The position numbers and the translations under genes were made by a program. A stretch of DNA of 64,000 bases, taken from an uncultured Gammaproteobacteria bacterium. GTDB lineage: Bacteria; Pseudomonadota; Gammaproteobacteria; UBA4575. The DNA lies in the NCBI GenBank assembly GCA_951812785.1, contig OX638335.1, positions 1,975,712-2,039,711 of the forward strand, written 5' to 3'. The notes beneath the pieces were generated by a model that was given only the letters and a program-made list of their open reading frames with translations, was not told the origin of the DNA and did no database searches. Positions 50,461-58,475 of this stretch are shown here, in pieces; positions within the stretch are counted from its first letter, which is position 1; each line of letters opens with the position of its first letter.

Positions 50461-50980
50461 CTCTATTAAGCACCCGAATTACTACAGGTAGTGGTTCCGC
50501 CCATATTTCAGGTAAATCAGCTTCTCCTTGCATAGTTACAGGAAATGCCAACTTCTCAACTGGAGGACAGAACTCTGCGGACACTCCTTGTTTGTTACCC
50601 CTTGCATCAATGCGATACCAACCAAAAGCCTCAAGGTAAACAGCATTTAGACCATGCAGACAAAATGGGGGAGTGTCAGTAATGGTTAAGCGTTGGTAAC
50701 ACAAACCCGCTGGAATATTATTTGCTCGAAGAAGTGCTGTTAGCAGATGGCTTTTTGCATAGCAATAATCTGTTCCATGATTGAGCACGTCTGACGTTTT
50801 GTACGTTACAGGGCTTAGTTTGTAATCCCAGCTATGCTTAATTTCATCTCGGACAAATTCAAAGCACTTCCGAGCAATTTCTTCGGGTGCAGATGAGCCT
50901 TCAGCTAGTATTTTTGCTTGAGTTAATACAGCTGGTTTTTTCCAATCTATATATTCAGTAGCTTCTAGATATTTATTCAT
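50456..50980 (-). CDS. Transglutaminase-like cysteine protein (cassette gene)
   Basis: 174 residues. The catalytic triad of the transglutaminase/arylamine-like fold is visible: Cys in DYCYAKSHLLTALLRA (about residue 72), His in LHGLNAVYLEA (about 109) and Asp in WYRIDARGNK (about 124). Members act as proteases or peptide-modifying enzymes; the substrate is unknown. The start lies 20-25 bases after an attC-like R' site and the stop overlaps the next one, so this is a complete cassette. Confidence 0.75.
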   Translation of the reverse strand: MNKYLEATEYIDWKKPAVLTQAKILAEGSSAPEEIARKCFEFVRDEIKHSWDYKLSPVTYKTSDVLNHGTDYCYAKSHLLTALLRANNIPAGLCYQRLTITDTPPFCLHGLNAVYLEAFGWYRIDARGNKQGVSAEFCPPVEKLAFPVTMQGEADLPEIWAEPLPVVIRVLNRV

Positions 50981-50999
50981 ATGTATAAATATTTAAGAC

Positions 51000-51054
51000 G
51001 GCTAACGCCGAAAGAAACCGCGCTTACAGCATCGGCTTGCTTGATTTGTTATGT
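51000..51054 (-). other. attC-like recombination site, short type
   Basis: On the minus strand ACATAAC (51048-51054) is followed by AAATCAAG, then arms GCCGA and TCGGC, and ends in GTTAGCC (51000-51006). These correspond to R'', L'', the inner stem and R' of an attC site. The TAA stop of the preceding cassette gene lies inside ACATAAC, as is common in cassettes. Confidence 0.65.
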
Positions 51055-51314
51055 GCTGAATACCCTAATTATAGAGTAAATAATAGAACCAAAAAAACCA
51101 TGTGGAGCCCTATAAAACCAGTTAACTTTGTTTCCTGAACGGTCGTTATCAGATGAAACCAACAGCCATCTCCCTTTTTCTGTAACTCGCCCCTTTGCTA
51201 TATCAAGATGCCCCCATATCCCCGTAAGATTATTTTCTTTATTGATGACTAAAGACCCTTCTCCAAATTCTGCTTGGTCATTTTCATCGAAATCAATGAA
51301 TTCGACATAAATAA
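51049..51314 (-). pseudogene. Cassette gene, 3' part only (5' cut by IS copy A)
   Basis: The minus strand reads about 86 codons from the IS edge to TAA 51049-51051. It begins YVEFIDFDENDQAEFGEG, then LTGIWGHLDIAKGRVTEKGR, WLLVSSDNDRSG and NWFYRAPHGFFGSII. There is no start codon in this frame because the IS at 51315 replaces it. The family is not recognised. The stop inside the attC-like site shows it was a cassette gene. Confidence 0.65.
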
Positions 51315-52473
51315 AAAGGGTATTGACCCACTGCTGTCCCAGTAACGCGGCGCCAAAGATAAACTAAGTTGAGGTGAACCATGTTTATCTGGTTTTACTT
51401 TATTAAATAAACTGAACAAATCGCGCCTAATAAATAAATTGGTATGTAGCAGACGAATGATCTGTTGCATGCTTTGCGTTATTTTTGATTGACACTTCAT
51501 AAATGCAATGAGCAAATAAACACACAATGCTGCTAGCACTTGAGTCAAGACCGCATTTTTACTGATCCCTAGAAAATTCTTAATCTTTAAGTTTTGTTTA
51601 ATCCACTTAAAGCATAATTCCACCTGCCAACGTTGTTTATAGATGTCGGTAATGGTTTGAGCAGACCAATCAAAATGATTGGTGATGAATGCATAATGTT
51701 TACCTGTCTGTGGGGCTTGATATCCAACACAACGAATGGGGTACAACTGATTGCCGGCACGTTGTTTTGAGGTGTATTCAATGATTTGATCGCGTGTAAT
51801 GTTGCTGTTTTCAGCGATGGGTTTGCGCTCCACCACACGATATAGCGCATTACCTCGAATACGTGTCACCCAATAAATTCCCTTATCTGTTAAGGCTTTA
51901 TGCCATCGGTAGTGATTGTAGCCCTTGTCAAAGACCACTACGGAACCACCAGGAAGGTTTACCACTTCATTTTCAGAAATACGGCTTTCCGTGACCCGCG
52001 CGAAGCTTGGAATCAACCCATCGTGATCTAAGCCCAGATGCAGTTTGAAGGCGGCTTTCTTGCGATTGTAATCTGCCCAGGGAAACAGTTTCATCGAAGC
52101 ATCTAGCAAACTACCATCTCACGAAAACAACTTCCCTTTGCATCGAAACCCATGTCGGGGTGAGTGATGTAAACAACGTTGATAGAGTTGTTCGAACAAA
52201 GAAGCATAAAATTGATAATCGCGTTGTTCATTGGCGCGTGCCAGGGCTGATTTACTGACCGACTGACAACCTAAATGGTAGTGTGTATATTGTTGGTTGA
52301 TCAGACAACTTTCAATATCACGTAAACTTTGGCGGCCATTGAGTTGCCCCACGGCTAATGCCACGAATTGGCTCCAACGCGATAGTGCTATCGACCTGAT
52401 TCGCGAGGCGTTCAAATTCATGTCTCGGGACCATTTTAAGCATCTGAGATAGGACAGTGTTACAATGCGGCAT
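51249..52473 (-). pseudogene. IS4-family transposase (copy A), frameshift plus TGA
   Basis: The start MPHCNTVLSQMLKMVPRHEF at 52473 has a strong AAGGAG site. About 30 codons on, the frame shifts to LSRWSQFVALAVGQLNG. That frame ends at a TGA (52119) in KGKLFS-stop-DGSLLDAS, where Leu is expected. The DDE core then continues: PFxAD-like FPWADYNRKKAAFKLH, VVFDKGYNHYRW and the IS4 signature YKQRWQVELCFKWIK (Y-2-R-3-E-6-K). The last frame has no stop inside the IS and runs through the terminal repeat. Copy B has the same two lesions. Confidence 0.85.
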
Positions 52474-52589
52474 GGCTTAAATCTCCTTATGTATACAGTG
52501 TTTTCTAGACAACTACATTGTATCAATTAGTTGAGATTTAAGTCTGTTTATCTTCTCCTTACTGGGACAGCAGTGGGTCAACGCCCTTT
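51315..52589 (-). mobile_element. IS4-family insertion sequence, copy A
   Basis: 1275 bases with terminal repeats of about 31 bases that begin AAAGGG and share TTGACCCACTGCTGTCCCAG. The two ends differ at two positions (CG versus TA after AAAGGG). It carries one transposase frame set on the minus strand. It appears identical to copy B at 55897-57171, which lies in the opposite orientation. No target-site duplication is evident. Its left end truncates one cassette gene and its right end lies inside an attC-like site. Confidence 0.9.
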
Positions 52590-52638
52590 ATTGTGCCGGC
52601 GCAGCACTGCTGCATCCGTGTGCTTTGACTTGTTATGT
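52590..52638 (-). other. attC-like site interrupted by IS copy A
   Basis: The minus strand after the restriction gene stop reads GCACATAAC (R'' ACATAAC at 52632-52638), AAGTCAAAGCAC and a GC-rich segment with GCAGCAGTGCTGC self-complementarity. It then meets the IS at 52589 before any R' element. It is the left part of an attC-like site whose end has been displaced. Confidence 0.5.
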
Positions 52639-52646
52639 GCTTTTTA

Positions 52647-55600
52647 TTAGAACTCAAGCGCATCAATCTCTTTCATCAATCTGTCAGTTTCTGAAAGCGC
52701 TACAGTGATTTTTTGATAGTGCAAAATATCATCAAACTCCAATACCCTATCTTTTCTGTCTTTGAGCCATTTTTGGGCAGGTTGATAACCGCCAATGTAA
52801 AACTCCCAAGCGACTTGTGGCACGTTGTCAAAATACTGCGTGCCGTTGATGAAAACCTTACCATCTTTGTATTTTGGTTTCCCCACTACATTATCGCCAT
52901 CCATTGGATATTGAGTAATGTATTGCTCAACGATAGGGCTTTCTAGCAAATGAACTTGGCGTATTTCCCCGCCTAGCTTTACCAACTGCCAAAAGGTTTC
53001 TTTGTTTTTTGGATAAGGTACTCTCGGGAAATCTATTTTTAAAAACTCTTTGAATTTACTGCGATAGTTCGGCGAATGCAAAATGGCATAAATGTAATCT
53101 AAAATATCAATTGGGGAAAAAGTATTTTCTGTAGTTTCTTTTTCATTGGTAAAAGCCAAGCCTAATTTATCTGCTAGTTTTTTTACTATTTCAGTTTTTA
53201 GATTTGGCTTTCTTTCTTCTGTTTTCTCAATTGTTTGTTGACCGTTTTTTTCTGGGTAGATATAGAGAGGAAAGGCGTATCCTGTTTCTTTTGTCTGTAA
53301 ACTAACAGTACATACTTCGCTCAGATATTTTGATATGAGTATATGCTGAAAATCAAATGTACTCTGTTGTCTACAACTAACCAAAGCCAAACTACCCTTC
53401 AAGATATGATGAGTAACTTTCTCAGCTGGTCGACTTACAATTTTAGGATCGTAATAAATGCTTCTAACGTCAAAGGGGCGGTATAAAATTGGTTTAATGT
53501 TAGTCTCATTGTATTCCACTCCTGTGATTTTGTGAGTTATCTTATAGCTTCCAGAATCTACAACTCGATAGTCTTTTATAAAATCTGGCGGTATGTCATT
53601 ACCCAATAAAGTTTTAAACTTGTCTTTGGTTTCATTTTTAGAAATGCCAATAAAGAGTTTATCTCGGTCTGTTTTTATACCGCTATTTACTTGTGTAAAT
53701 AATTCGTTGATAGATAAAAAACTGTTATATTCTTCTTCTAATTCAAAGTCTTTAGGTACGAAAAAGTGGTAAGGTTGATTTTTCTGAATTGAATTCCAAT
53801 TAAGACTTGAAATACTGTGTTCATTAAGAAATTCATATTTCGCGTTTCTTTTACCAAAAAGGTCATAATGAAACACTTTACCGGCTTTGCTTTTATCCCC
53901 ATTTTTTATAAAAATGTTAATTGAAACACCTTGCTGTATATCAAAAACATTTTCATCTTTCCCACCATCAGGGGCAGTTTCATTCTTCTTGGCACTTCCA
54001 TGTAAATCGATAATATAAATCTTATCAAAATTCTCTAGCAAATGTTTTCGCATTTGGCGGTGTGTAATTCCGTCAATAAAGCTATTGTTTGATATGTAAG
54101 CCAAAACACCACTTCCATTTTTGTCGATATAATGTTGTCCGTAGCGAATGAATTTGATGTAATCATCATCTAAATTTGTCTTTCTTTCATTAAGATCTTT
54201 TTTATAATCATTCAAAAGTCGTTGTATCCATACCCCTTTATTTGTACTACTCACAGCATAAGGCGGATTACCGATTACACACATTACTGGTGTGTCTCTT
54301 TTGATATGATTGGCTTCATTAGCTTCGGTGCTTAACCAATTGGCAAATAATGTTCCTGTGTCTTGGTGATGTTCTTCTAGGCTATTAGTCAAATACACTT
54401 TAAAGCGCTGGTTAGATGTAGGTTTAAACCCTGTCTCGGATAAGAGCAAATCCAATTTCAAGTGTGCCATTGCATAGCTTGCCATGAGCAATTCAAAACC
54501 ATTCAAGCGCGGCAATAAGTGGCTTTCTATATAGTTACTCCAAATGCCTTGCTGCCCTTGAAACTTTTGGTGAATGTGCTTTACCACCTCTGCCAAAAAA
54601 GTACCTGTTCCTGTTGCTGGGTCAAGAATTTGTACTTTGTGTACTTCTTGCTCCATTTGTTTGTAGCCTGTTGAAGAACGCTTGTCAGGTGTTTGGCTAT
54701 TAACTTTTATAGTTGTTTTACTGGTGTCGGCTAGACCTTGCGGCAAGTCAAATTCTGTTTTTAGGATATCGTCAACTGCTCGAACAATAAAGTTGACTAC
54801 AGGTTTCGGCGTGTACCAAACCCCGCGCGCCTTTCTTAATTTCGGGTCATATTCACTTAGAAAGGTTTCGTAAAAATGGATTATAGGGTCTTCCATTTTT
54901 GTGGATTTCCCGTAGTTCTTTAAAATTTCTTCTACGTTGCATGCCAAAAATATTTCTGAAAGATTTTCAACAACCCATTTTATTCTGTCGTCAATATCTG
55001 GCCCAGCAATGTAGCCAAACAGTTTTCGTAGAAATGGATTCGATTTTGGAATAAGTTCAGCTGCTTCCTGCCGACTAAAAGTATCTAAGGTTGGATCATG
55101 TAAGCGCGCTGCAAACATTCCGTAGGCAATTGTTTGAGCATAAACATCTGCAAACCCTTGCGGCGTGATGTCATGTATTAAAACCTCCTTGAAAGCCAAC
55201 ATTTGATCTTTCAGCGTACTGTCTTCTTGGTTAGCTTCATCGCTAGATAAAGCTTTTCCGATGATGTCAGAAAGCAAGCGGGCCTTGCCCGCCATCATTT
55301 CTGCTAATTTTTTGGGGCTTTTTATTGTTTGCCCAACTTGAGTGCAAAAATCTTTGATTAGATTTTCAAAGTCACCAAAATTTTCTGGCAAAGGTTTTAT
55401 GTCTTTGTCTGTTATTTCTGCAATGGCAATCTTGGTAACGAGTTCGCCTTCTAGGTAAAGGTGAAAGTTGATGTAGTCTGTAAAAATCAGGTTGTTTAGA
55501 GAGGCTTTGTAACGGTCAAATTGTTCTTTGTTTCCAGTCTTCTTGCTACCTTCAAGGTCTTTATCGCCAATGTCTTTCGCCTCAATAAAACCAACAGGAA

Positions 55601-55784
55601 TATCCTTCTTCGTTAAAATGTAGTCCGGCGCGCCACAACTCTGTCTTTTTGGCTCGTTAGTAACAAGAACATCTGAAACAATAGCCTTGATTAGTTCTGC
55701 TAAATCACCTCGATAGGTATGCTCAGTTGCATGACCTGATTTGTAGTGTTGATTAACCTTGTTTAGATAATTAGTAATACTCAT
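52647..55784 (-). CDS. Single-chain type IIG/ISP-like restriction-modification enzyme
   Basis: 1045 residues. Near the N-terminus APDYILTKKDIPVGFIEAKD is a PD-ExK nuclease motif (about residues 52-72). The central N6-adenine methyltransferase has motif I DPATGTGTFLAEV (about 395) and motif IV NPPYAVSS (about 510). Motif VIII-like and target-recognition regions follow, along with RPFDVRSIYYD, common in the Eco57I-type C-terminal part. One protein would therefore modify and cut DNA, recognition unknown, and protect against phage. No helicase is present. Its codons look more AT-rich than the neighbours. It is a cassette-like gene: an R'-like site lies 33-39 bases upstream of the start and an attC-like site follows the stop. 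Confidence 0.85.
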   Translation of the reverse strand: MSITNYLNKVNQHYKSGHATEHTYRGDLAELIKAIVSDVLVTNEPKRQSCGAPDYILTKKDIPVGFIEAKDIGDKDLEGSKKTGNKEQFDRYKASLNNLIFTDYINFHLYLEGELVTKIAIAEITDKDIKPLPENFGDFENLIKDFCTQVGQTIKSPKKLAEMMAGKARLLSDIIGKALSSDEANQEDSTLKDQMLAFKEVLIHDITPQGFADVYAQTIAYGMFAARLHDPTLDTFSRQEAAELIPKSNPFLRKLFGYIAGPDIDDRIKWVVENLSEIFLACNVEEILKNYGKSTKMEDPIIHFYETFLSEYDPKLRKARGVWYTPKPVVNFIVRAVDDILKTEFDLPQGLADTSKTTIKVNSQTPDKRSSTGYKQMEQEVHKVQILDPATGTGTFLAEVVKHIHQKFQGQQGIWSNYIESHLLPRLNGFELLMASYAMAHLKLDLLLSETGFKPTSNQRFKVYLTNSLEEHHQDTGTLFANWLSTEANEANHIKRDTPVMCVIGNPPYAVSSTNKGVWIQRLLNDYKKDLNERKTNLDDDYIKFIRYGQHYIDKNGSGVLAYISNNSFIDGITHRQMRKHLLENFDKIYIIDLHGSAKKNETAPDGGKDENVFDIQQGVSINIFIKNGDKSKAGKVFHYDLFGKRNAKYEFLNEHSISSLNWNSIQKNQPYHFFVPKDFELEEEYNSFLSINELFTQVNSGIKTDRDKLFIGISKNETKDKFKTLLGNDIPPDFIKDYRVVDSGSYKITHKITGVEYNETNIKPILYRPFDVRSIYYDPKIVSRPAEKVTHHILKGSLALVSCRQQSTFDFQHILISKYLSEVCTVSLQTKETGYAFPLYIYPEKNGQQTIEKTEERKPNLKTEIVKKLADKLGLAFTNEKETTENTFSPIDILDYIYAILHSPNYRSKFKEFLKIDFPRVPYPKNKETFWQLVKLGGEIRQVHLLESPIVEQYITQYPMDGDNVVGKPKYKDGKVFINGTQYFDNVPQVAWEFYIGGYQPAQKWLKDRKDRVLEFDDILHYQKITVALSETDRLMKEIDALEF

Positions 55785-55816
55785 CGGTTTCCTTACTTAG
55801 GCTCGTCAGGAGAGGC

Positions 55817-55823
55817 ACATAAC
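55817..55823 (-). other. attC R'-like element upstream of the restriction gene
   Basis: GTTATGT on the minus strand within CAACCGTTATGTGCC marks the probable left boundary of the restriction-modification cassette. It matches the R'' type ACATAAC used at 51048 and 52632 (reverse complement). The rest of the attC beyond it is unclear because IS copy B begins about 75 bases further on. Confidence 0.45.
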
Positions 55824-55831
55824 GGTTGTGT

Positions 55832-55851
55832 AAAGGGTACTGATCCCTTTT
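55832..55851. repeat. Short palindrome resembling the IS4 end
   Basis: AAAGGGTACTGATCCCTTTT is self-complementary (AAAGGG/CCCTTT). Its first 15 bases match the IS terminal repeat, AAAGGGTATTGACCC, at all but two positions. It may be an excision scar, a solo end or coincidence. Confidence 0.35.
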
Positions 55852-55896
55852 ATAACTAAGGTAGGCTACGTTCAACATGGAAGTCCAAAGAAGATA

Positions 55897-57171
55897 AAAG
55901 GGCGTTGACCCACTGCTGTCCCAGTAAGGAGAAGATAAACAGACTTAAATCTCAACTAATTGATACAATGTAGTTGTCTAGAAAACACTGTATACATAAG
56001 GAGATTTAAGCCATGCCGCATTGTAACACTGTCCTATCTCAGATGCTTAAAATGGTCCCGAGACATGAATTTGAACGCCTCGCGAATCAGGTCGATAGCA
56101 CTATCGCGTTGGAGCCAATTCGTGGCATTAGCCGTGGGGCAACTCAATGGCCGCCAAAGTTTACGTGATATTGAAAGTTGTCTGATCAACCAACAATATA
56201 CACACTACCATTTAGGTTGTCAGTCGGTCAGTAAATCAGCCCTGGCACGCGCCAATGAACAACGCGATTATCAATTTTATGCTTCTTTGTTCGAACAACT
56301 CTATCAACGTTGTTTACATCACTCACCCCGACATGGGTTTCGATGCAAAGGGAAGTTGTTTTCGTGAGATGGTAGTTTGCTAGATGCTTCGATGAAACTG
56401 TTTCCCTGGGCAGATTACAATCGCAAGAAAGCCGCCTTCAAACTGCATCTGGGCTTAGATCACGATGGGTTGATTCCAAGCTTCGCGCGGGTCACGGAAA
56501 GCCGTATTTCTGAAAATGAAGTGGTAAACCTTCCTGGTGGTTCCGTAGTGGTCTTTGACAAGGGCTACAATCACTACCGATGGCATAAAGCCTTAACAGA
56601 TAAGGGAATTTATTGGGTGACACGTATTCGAGGTAATGCGCTATATCGTGTGGTGGAGCGCAAACCCATCGCTGAAAACAGCAACATTACACGCGATCAA
56701 ATCATTGAATACACCTCAAAACAACGTGCCGGCAATCAGTTGTACCCCATTCGTTGTGTTGGATATCAAGCCCCACAGACAGGTAAACATTATGCATTCA
56801 TCACCAATCATTTTGATTGGTCTGCTCAAACCATTACCGACATCTATAAACAACGTTGGCAGGTGGAATTATGCTTTAAGTGGATTAAACAAAACTTAAA
56901 GATTAAGAATTTTCTAGGGATCAGTAAAAATGCGGTCTTGACTCAAGTGCTAGCAGCATTGTGTGTTTATTTGCTCATTGCATTTATGAAGTGTCAATCA
57001 AAAATAACGCAAAGCATGCAACAGATCATTCGTCTGCTACATACCAATTTATTTATTAGGCGCGATTTGTTCAGTTTATTTAATAAAGTAAAACCAGATA
57101 AACATGGTTCACCTCAACTTAGTTTATCTTTGGCGCCGCGTTACTGGGACAGCAGTGGGTCAATACCCTTT
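55897..57171 (+). mobile_element. IS4-family insertion sequence, copy B (inverted relative to copy A)
   Basis: 1275 bases, the same length and ends as copy A, with the transposase on the plus strand. The two copies bracket the 3.3-kb restriction-modification segment as inverted repeats. Flanks are AGATA on the left and ATTGTACAG on the right, with no obvious duplication. The right end lies next to an attC-like site of the cassette at 57193. Confidence 0.9.
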
Positions 57172-57219
57172 ATTGTACAGTTATGTGATTTGTTAGAAGC
57201 CAATTCTAGTTGGCTTTGA
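56013..57219 (+). pseudogene. IS4-family transposase (copy B), same lesions as copy A
   Basis: ATG 56013 has the AAGGAG site. The frame shift after about 30 codons (about 56100) and the TGA at 56365-56367 are the same as in copy A, and the translated pieces are residue-for-residue identical within the IS. The last frame runs out of the element to a stop at 57217-57219. Either the copies were made after inactivation, with transposase supplied elsewhere, or they are kept identical by gene conversion. Confidence 0.85.
57172..57198 (-). other. attC-like site start, interrupted by IS copy B
   Basis: The minus strand reads TTCTAAC (57192-57198), AAATC, ACATAAC (57180-57186), then the IS. The TAA of the extended cassette gene lies in TTCTAAC. 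This repeats the TAACAAATCA text of the site at 51000-51054, but the remainder is missing. Confidence 0.45.
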
Positions 57220-58071
57220 CGGCTTAATGATTTCGTCAATTCTTTCAACTTCATAATGACGATGAACTATTTCAGCTTCGTAACCATAGGATATTTTTTC
57301 ATACAGCAATACCTGCAATGAATCTCCGGGCTTAACATTCTTGTTTCGACTTTGAAACTAGGTGAGCCATTCAACATCTGTGATTTTGGCTTCTATACCT
57401 CTTCCGTCATAGTAAAAGGCCCACATTGACTGACCCAAATAATCAGGCTTCTTAACTTTTATAATGCACTTTCTTGAAGATTCTATAACTTCTTTTGTTA
57501 AAACCTCGCGAACAACCTCATTAGAGATGCTTAGCTCATTATTAAATATAACTTCATTATCTTTATAACGATAAATAGCTTCGTCTTCATCAGACAGGTT
57601 TTCAAGACTTTCTTGAACGGAACGTATATCAGAAAGCAAAGTTTCAGCTTTCGGGGAAGAGTAAGCTGGTAATTGTTTAAGGTCTGTTTCTTCAGCAAGG
57701 CCTAATAACTTACCTTCCAATAATTTTACCCCATTTATATCTACTATTTCATCTTTGTCTTTAAGCCAATCTAACACAAGGTATTTTCCTCTAACTAAGA
57801 AATAACCTAAAATTCTATTCCATTCAACATCTTTAAGAGCCTCATCCGGCAAACCTTCTATGAGATCTCTAAATCTTGCCTTAATTGAGCCTGACTCTAT
57901 TTCGTCAAGAACTAATGTGCATCTTAATGAAACATCAAAAGAGGCTTCCAACAAATGCGAATCCATAGCTTGGAGTGAATCAATTAACCCAGACATTGCC
58001 TTAAATACACGAGCAGGATCTCCTTCACCAGGCTTGAAATCTATCGTTATTTCAAATTCGTTATCTTCCAT
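57193..58071 (-). pseudogene. Cassette gene of unknown function with an in-frame amber codon
   Basis: 237 codons from ATG 58071 to TAG 57358-57360. The same frame then continues 54 more sense codons (FQSRNKNVKPGDSLQVLLYE through EVERIDEIIKPSKP) to a TAA inside the attC-like site. The downstream part looks like the natural C-terminal domain, so the full protein was probably about 291 residues and TAG is a point mutation. The N-terminus EFEITIDFKPGEGDPARVFK and LKDVEWNRILGYFLVRGK are not a family I recognise. Whether the 237-residue form works is unknown. Confidence 0.6.
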
Positions 58072-58095
58072 TTAATTATTGTCTTATAACGGTTT

Positions 58096-58147
58096 AGCTA
58101 ACAGGTACACAAATAGCATGCATCCTAGTTGGATGACCTGTTTTAGC
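58096..58147 (-). other. attC-like site with clear nested hairpin
   Basis: Arms AGCTAACAGGT (58096-58106) and ACCTGTTTTAGC (58136-58147) pair with one bulged position. Inside lies a second hairpin, CATCC (58121-58125) and GGATG (58131-58135). On the minus strand this gives R'' GCTAAAAC overlapping the stop codon of the upstream gene and R' GTTAGCT. It is the best structured recombination site of the block. Confidence 0.65.
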
Positions 58148-58415
58148 GATTCCACGGAAATAATGGCCTCAATATTCGCTCATAGTCTCTAGCTAAAGCA
58201 GTAATTAAACAAAATAAAGAAATTTGTATTAGATATTGCTCAATAACGCTTTCAGGAACTAAAAAGATTACAAATAAATAAGCTAGTAAGCTTAATACTG
58301 AGCACCAACCAAAGATAGCCGTAACATATTCCCAACGAAGCGAAGAATGCTTCCCACTAAGCAAATTAGCAACGAGTATTATTACTGCGGGAACTAATTG
58401 TGAAGATAATTCCAT
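58143..58415 (-). CDS. Small membrane protein (cassette gene)
   Basis: 90 residues with three hydrophobic stretches (LVPAVIILVANLLSG, YVTAIFGWCSVLSLLAYLFV, YLIQISLFCLITALA) and a basic C-terminus (RILRPLFPWNR). Small integral membrane proteins of unknown function are common cassette products. The stop lies in the attC-like R''. It is the first gene of the block after ggt, in the same direction. Confidence 0.55.
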   Translation of the reverse strand: MELSSQLVPAVIILVANLLSGKHSSLRWEYVTAIFGWCSVLSLLAYLFVIFLVPESVIEQYLIQISLFCLITALARDYERILRPLFPWNR

Positions 58416-58475
58416 GAATTACTATAAAATCAATTAATAACAGTTGCAATTAATTGGATGAGATAAAGGGTGATC

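Noticed and set aside
56365-56367. TGA in the transposase as a selenocysteine codon
   Set aside because: The position is Leu in relatives, no hairpin of the SECIS type was noticed, and a frameshift lies upstream in the same gene.
51315-57171. Classical composite transposon with target duplication
   Set aside because: Outer flanks (AAATAA on the left of copy A, ATTGTACAG on the right of copy B) share no direct repeat. Mobility as a unit is possible but not shown.
27595-57360. Recoding of TAG (pyrrolysine or suppressor) as an explanation of the amber codons
   Set aside because: TAG ends several intact genes normally (fis, accC, bolA, mutM), and the broken genes also carry frameshifts. Simple mutation explains the pattern better.
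51000-58147. IS1111-type insertion into attC sites
   Set aside because: The IS1111 group is known to target attC, but this transposase has the IS4 Y-2-R-3-E-6-K signature and long terminal repeats, so the known targeting mechanism should not be assumed.
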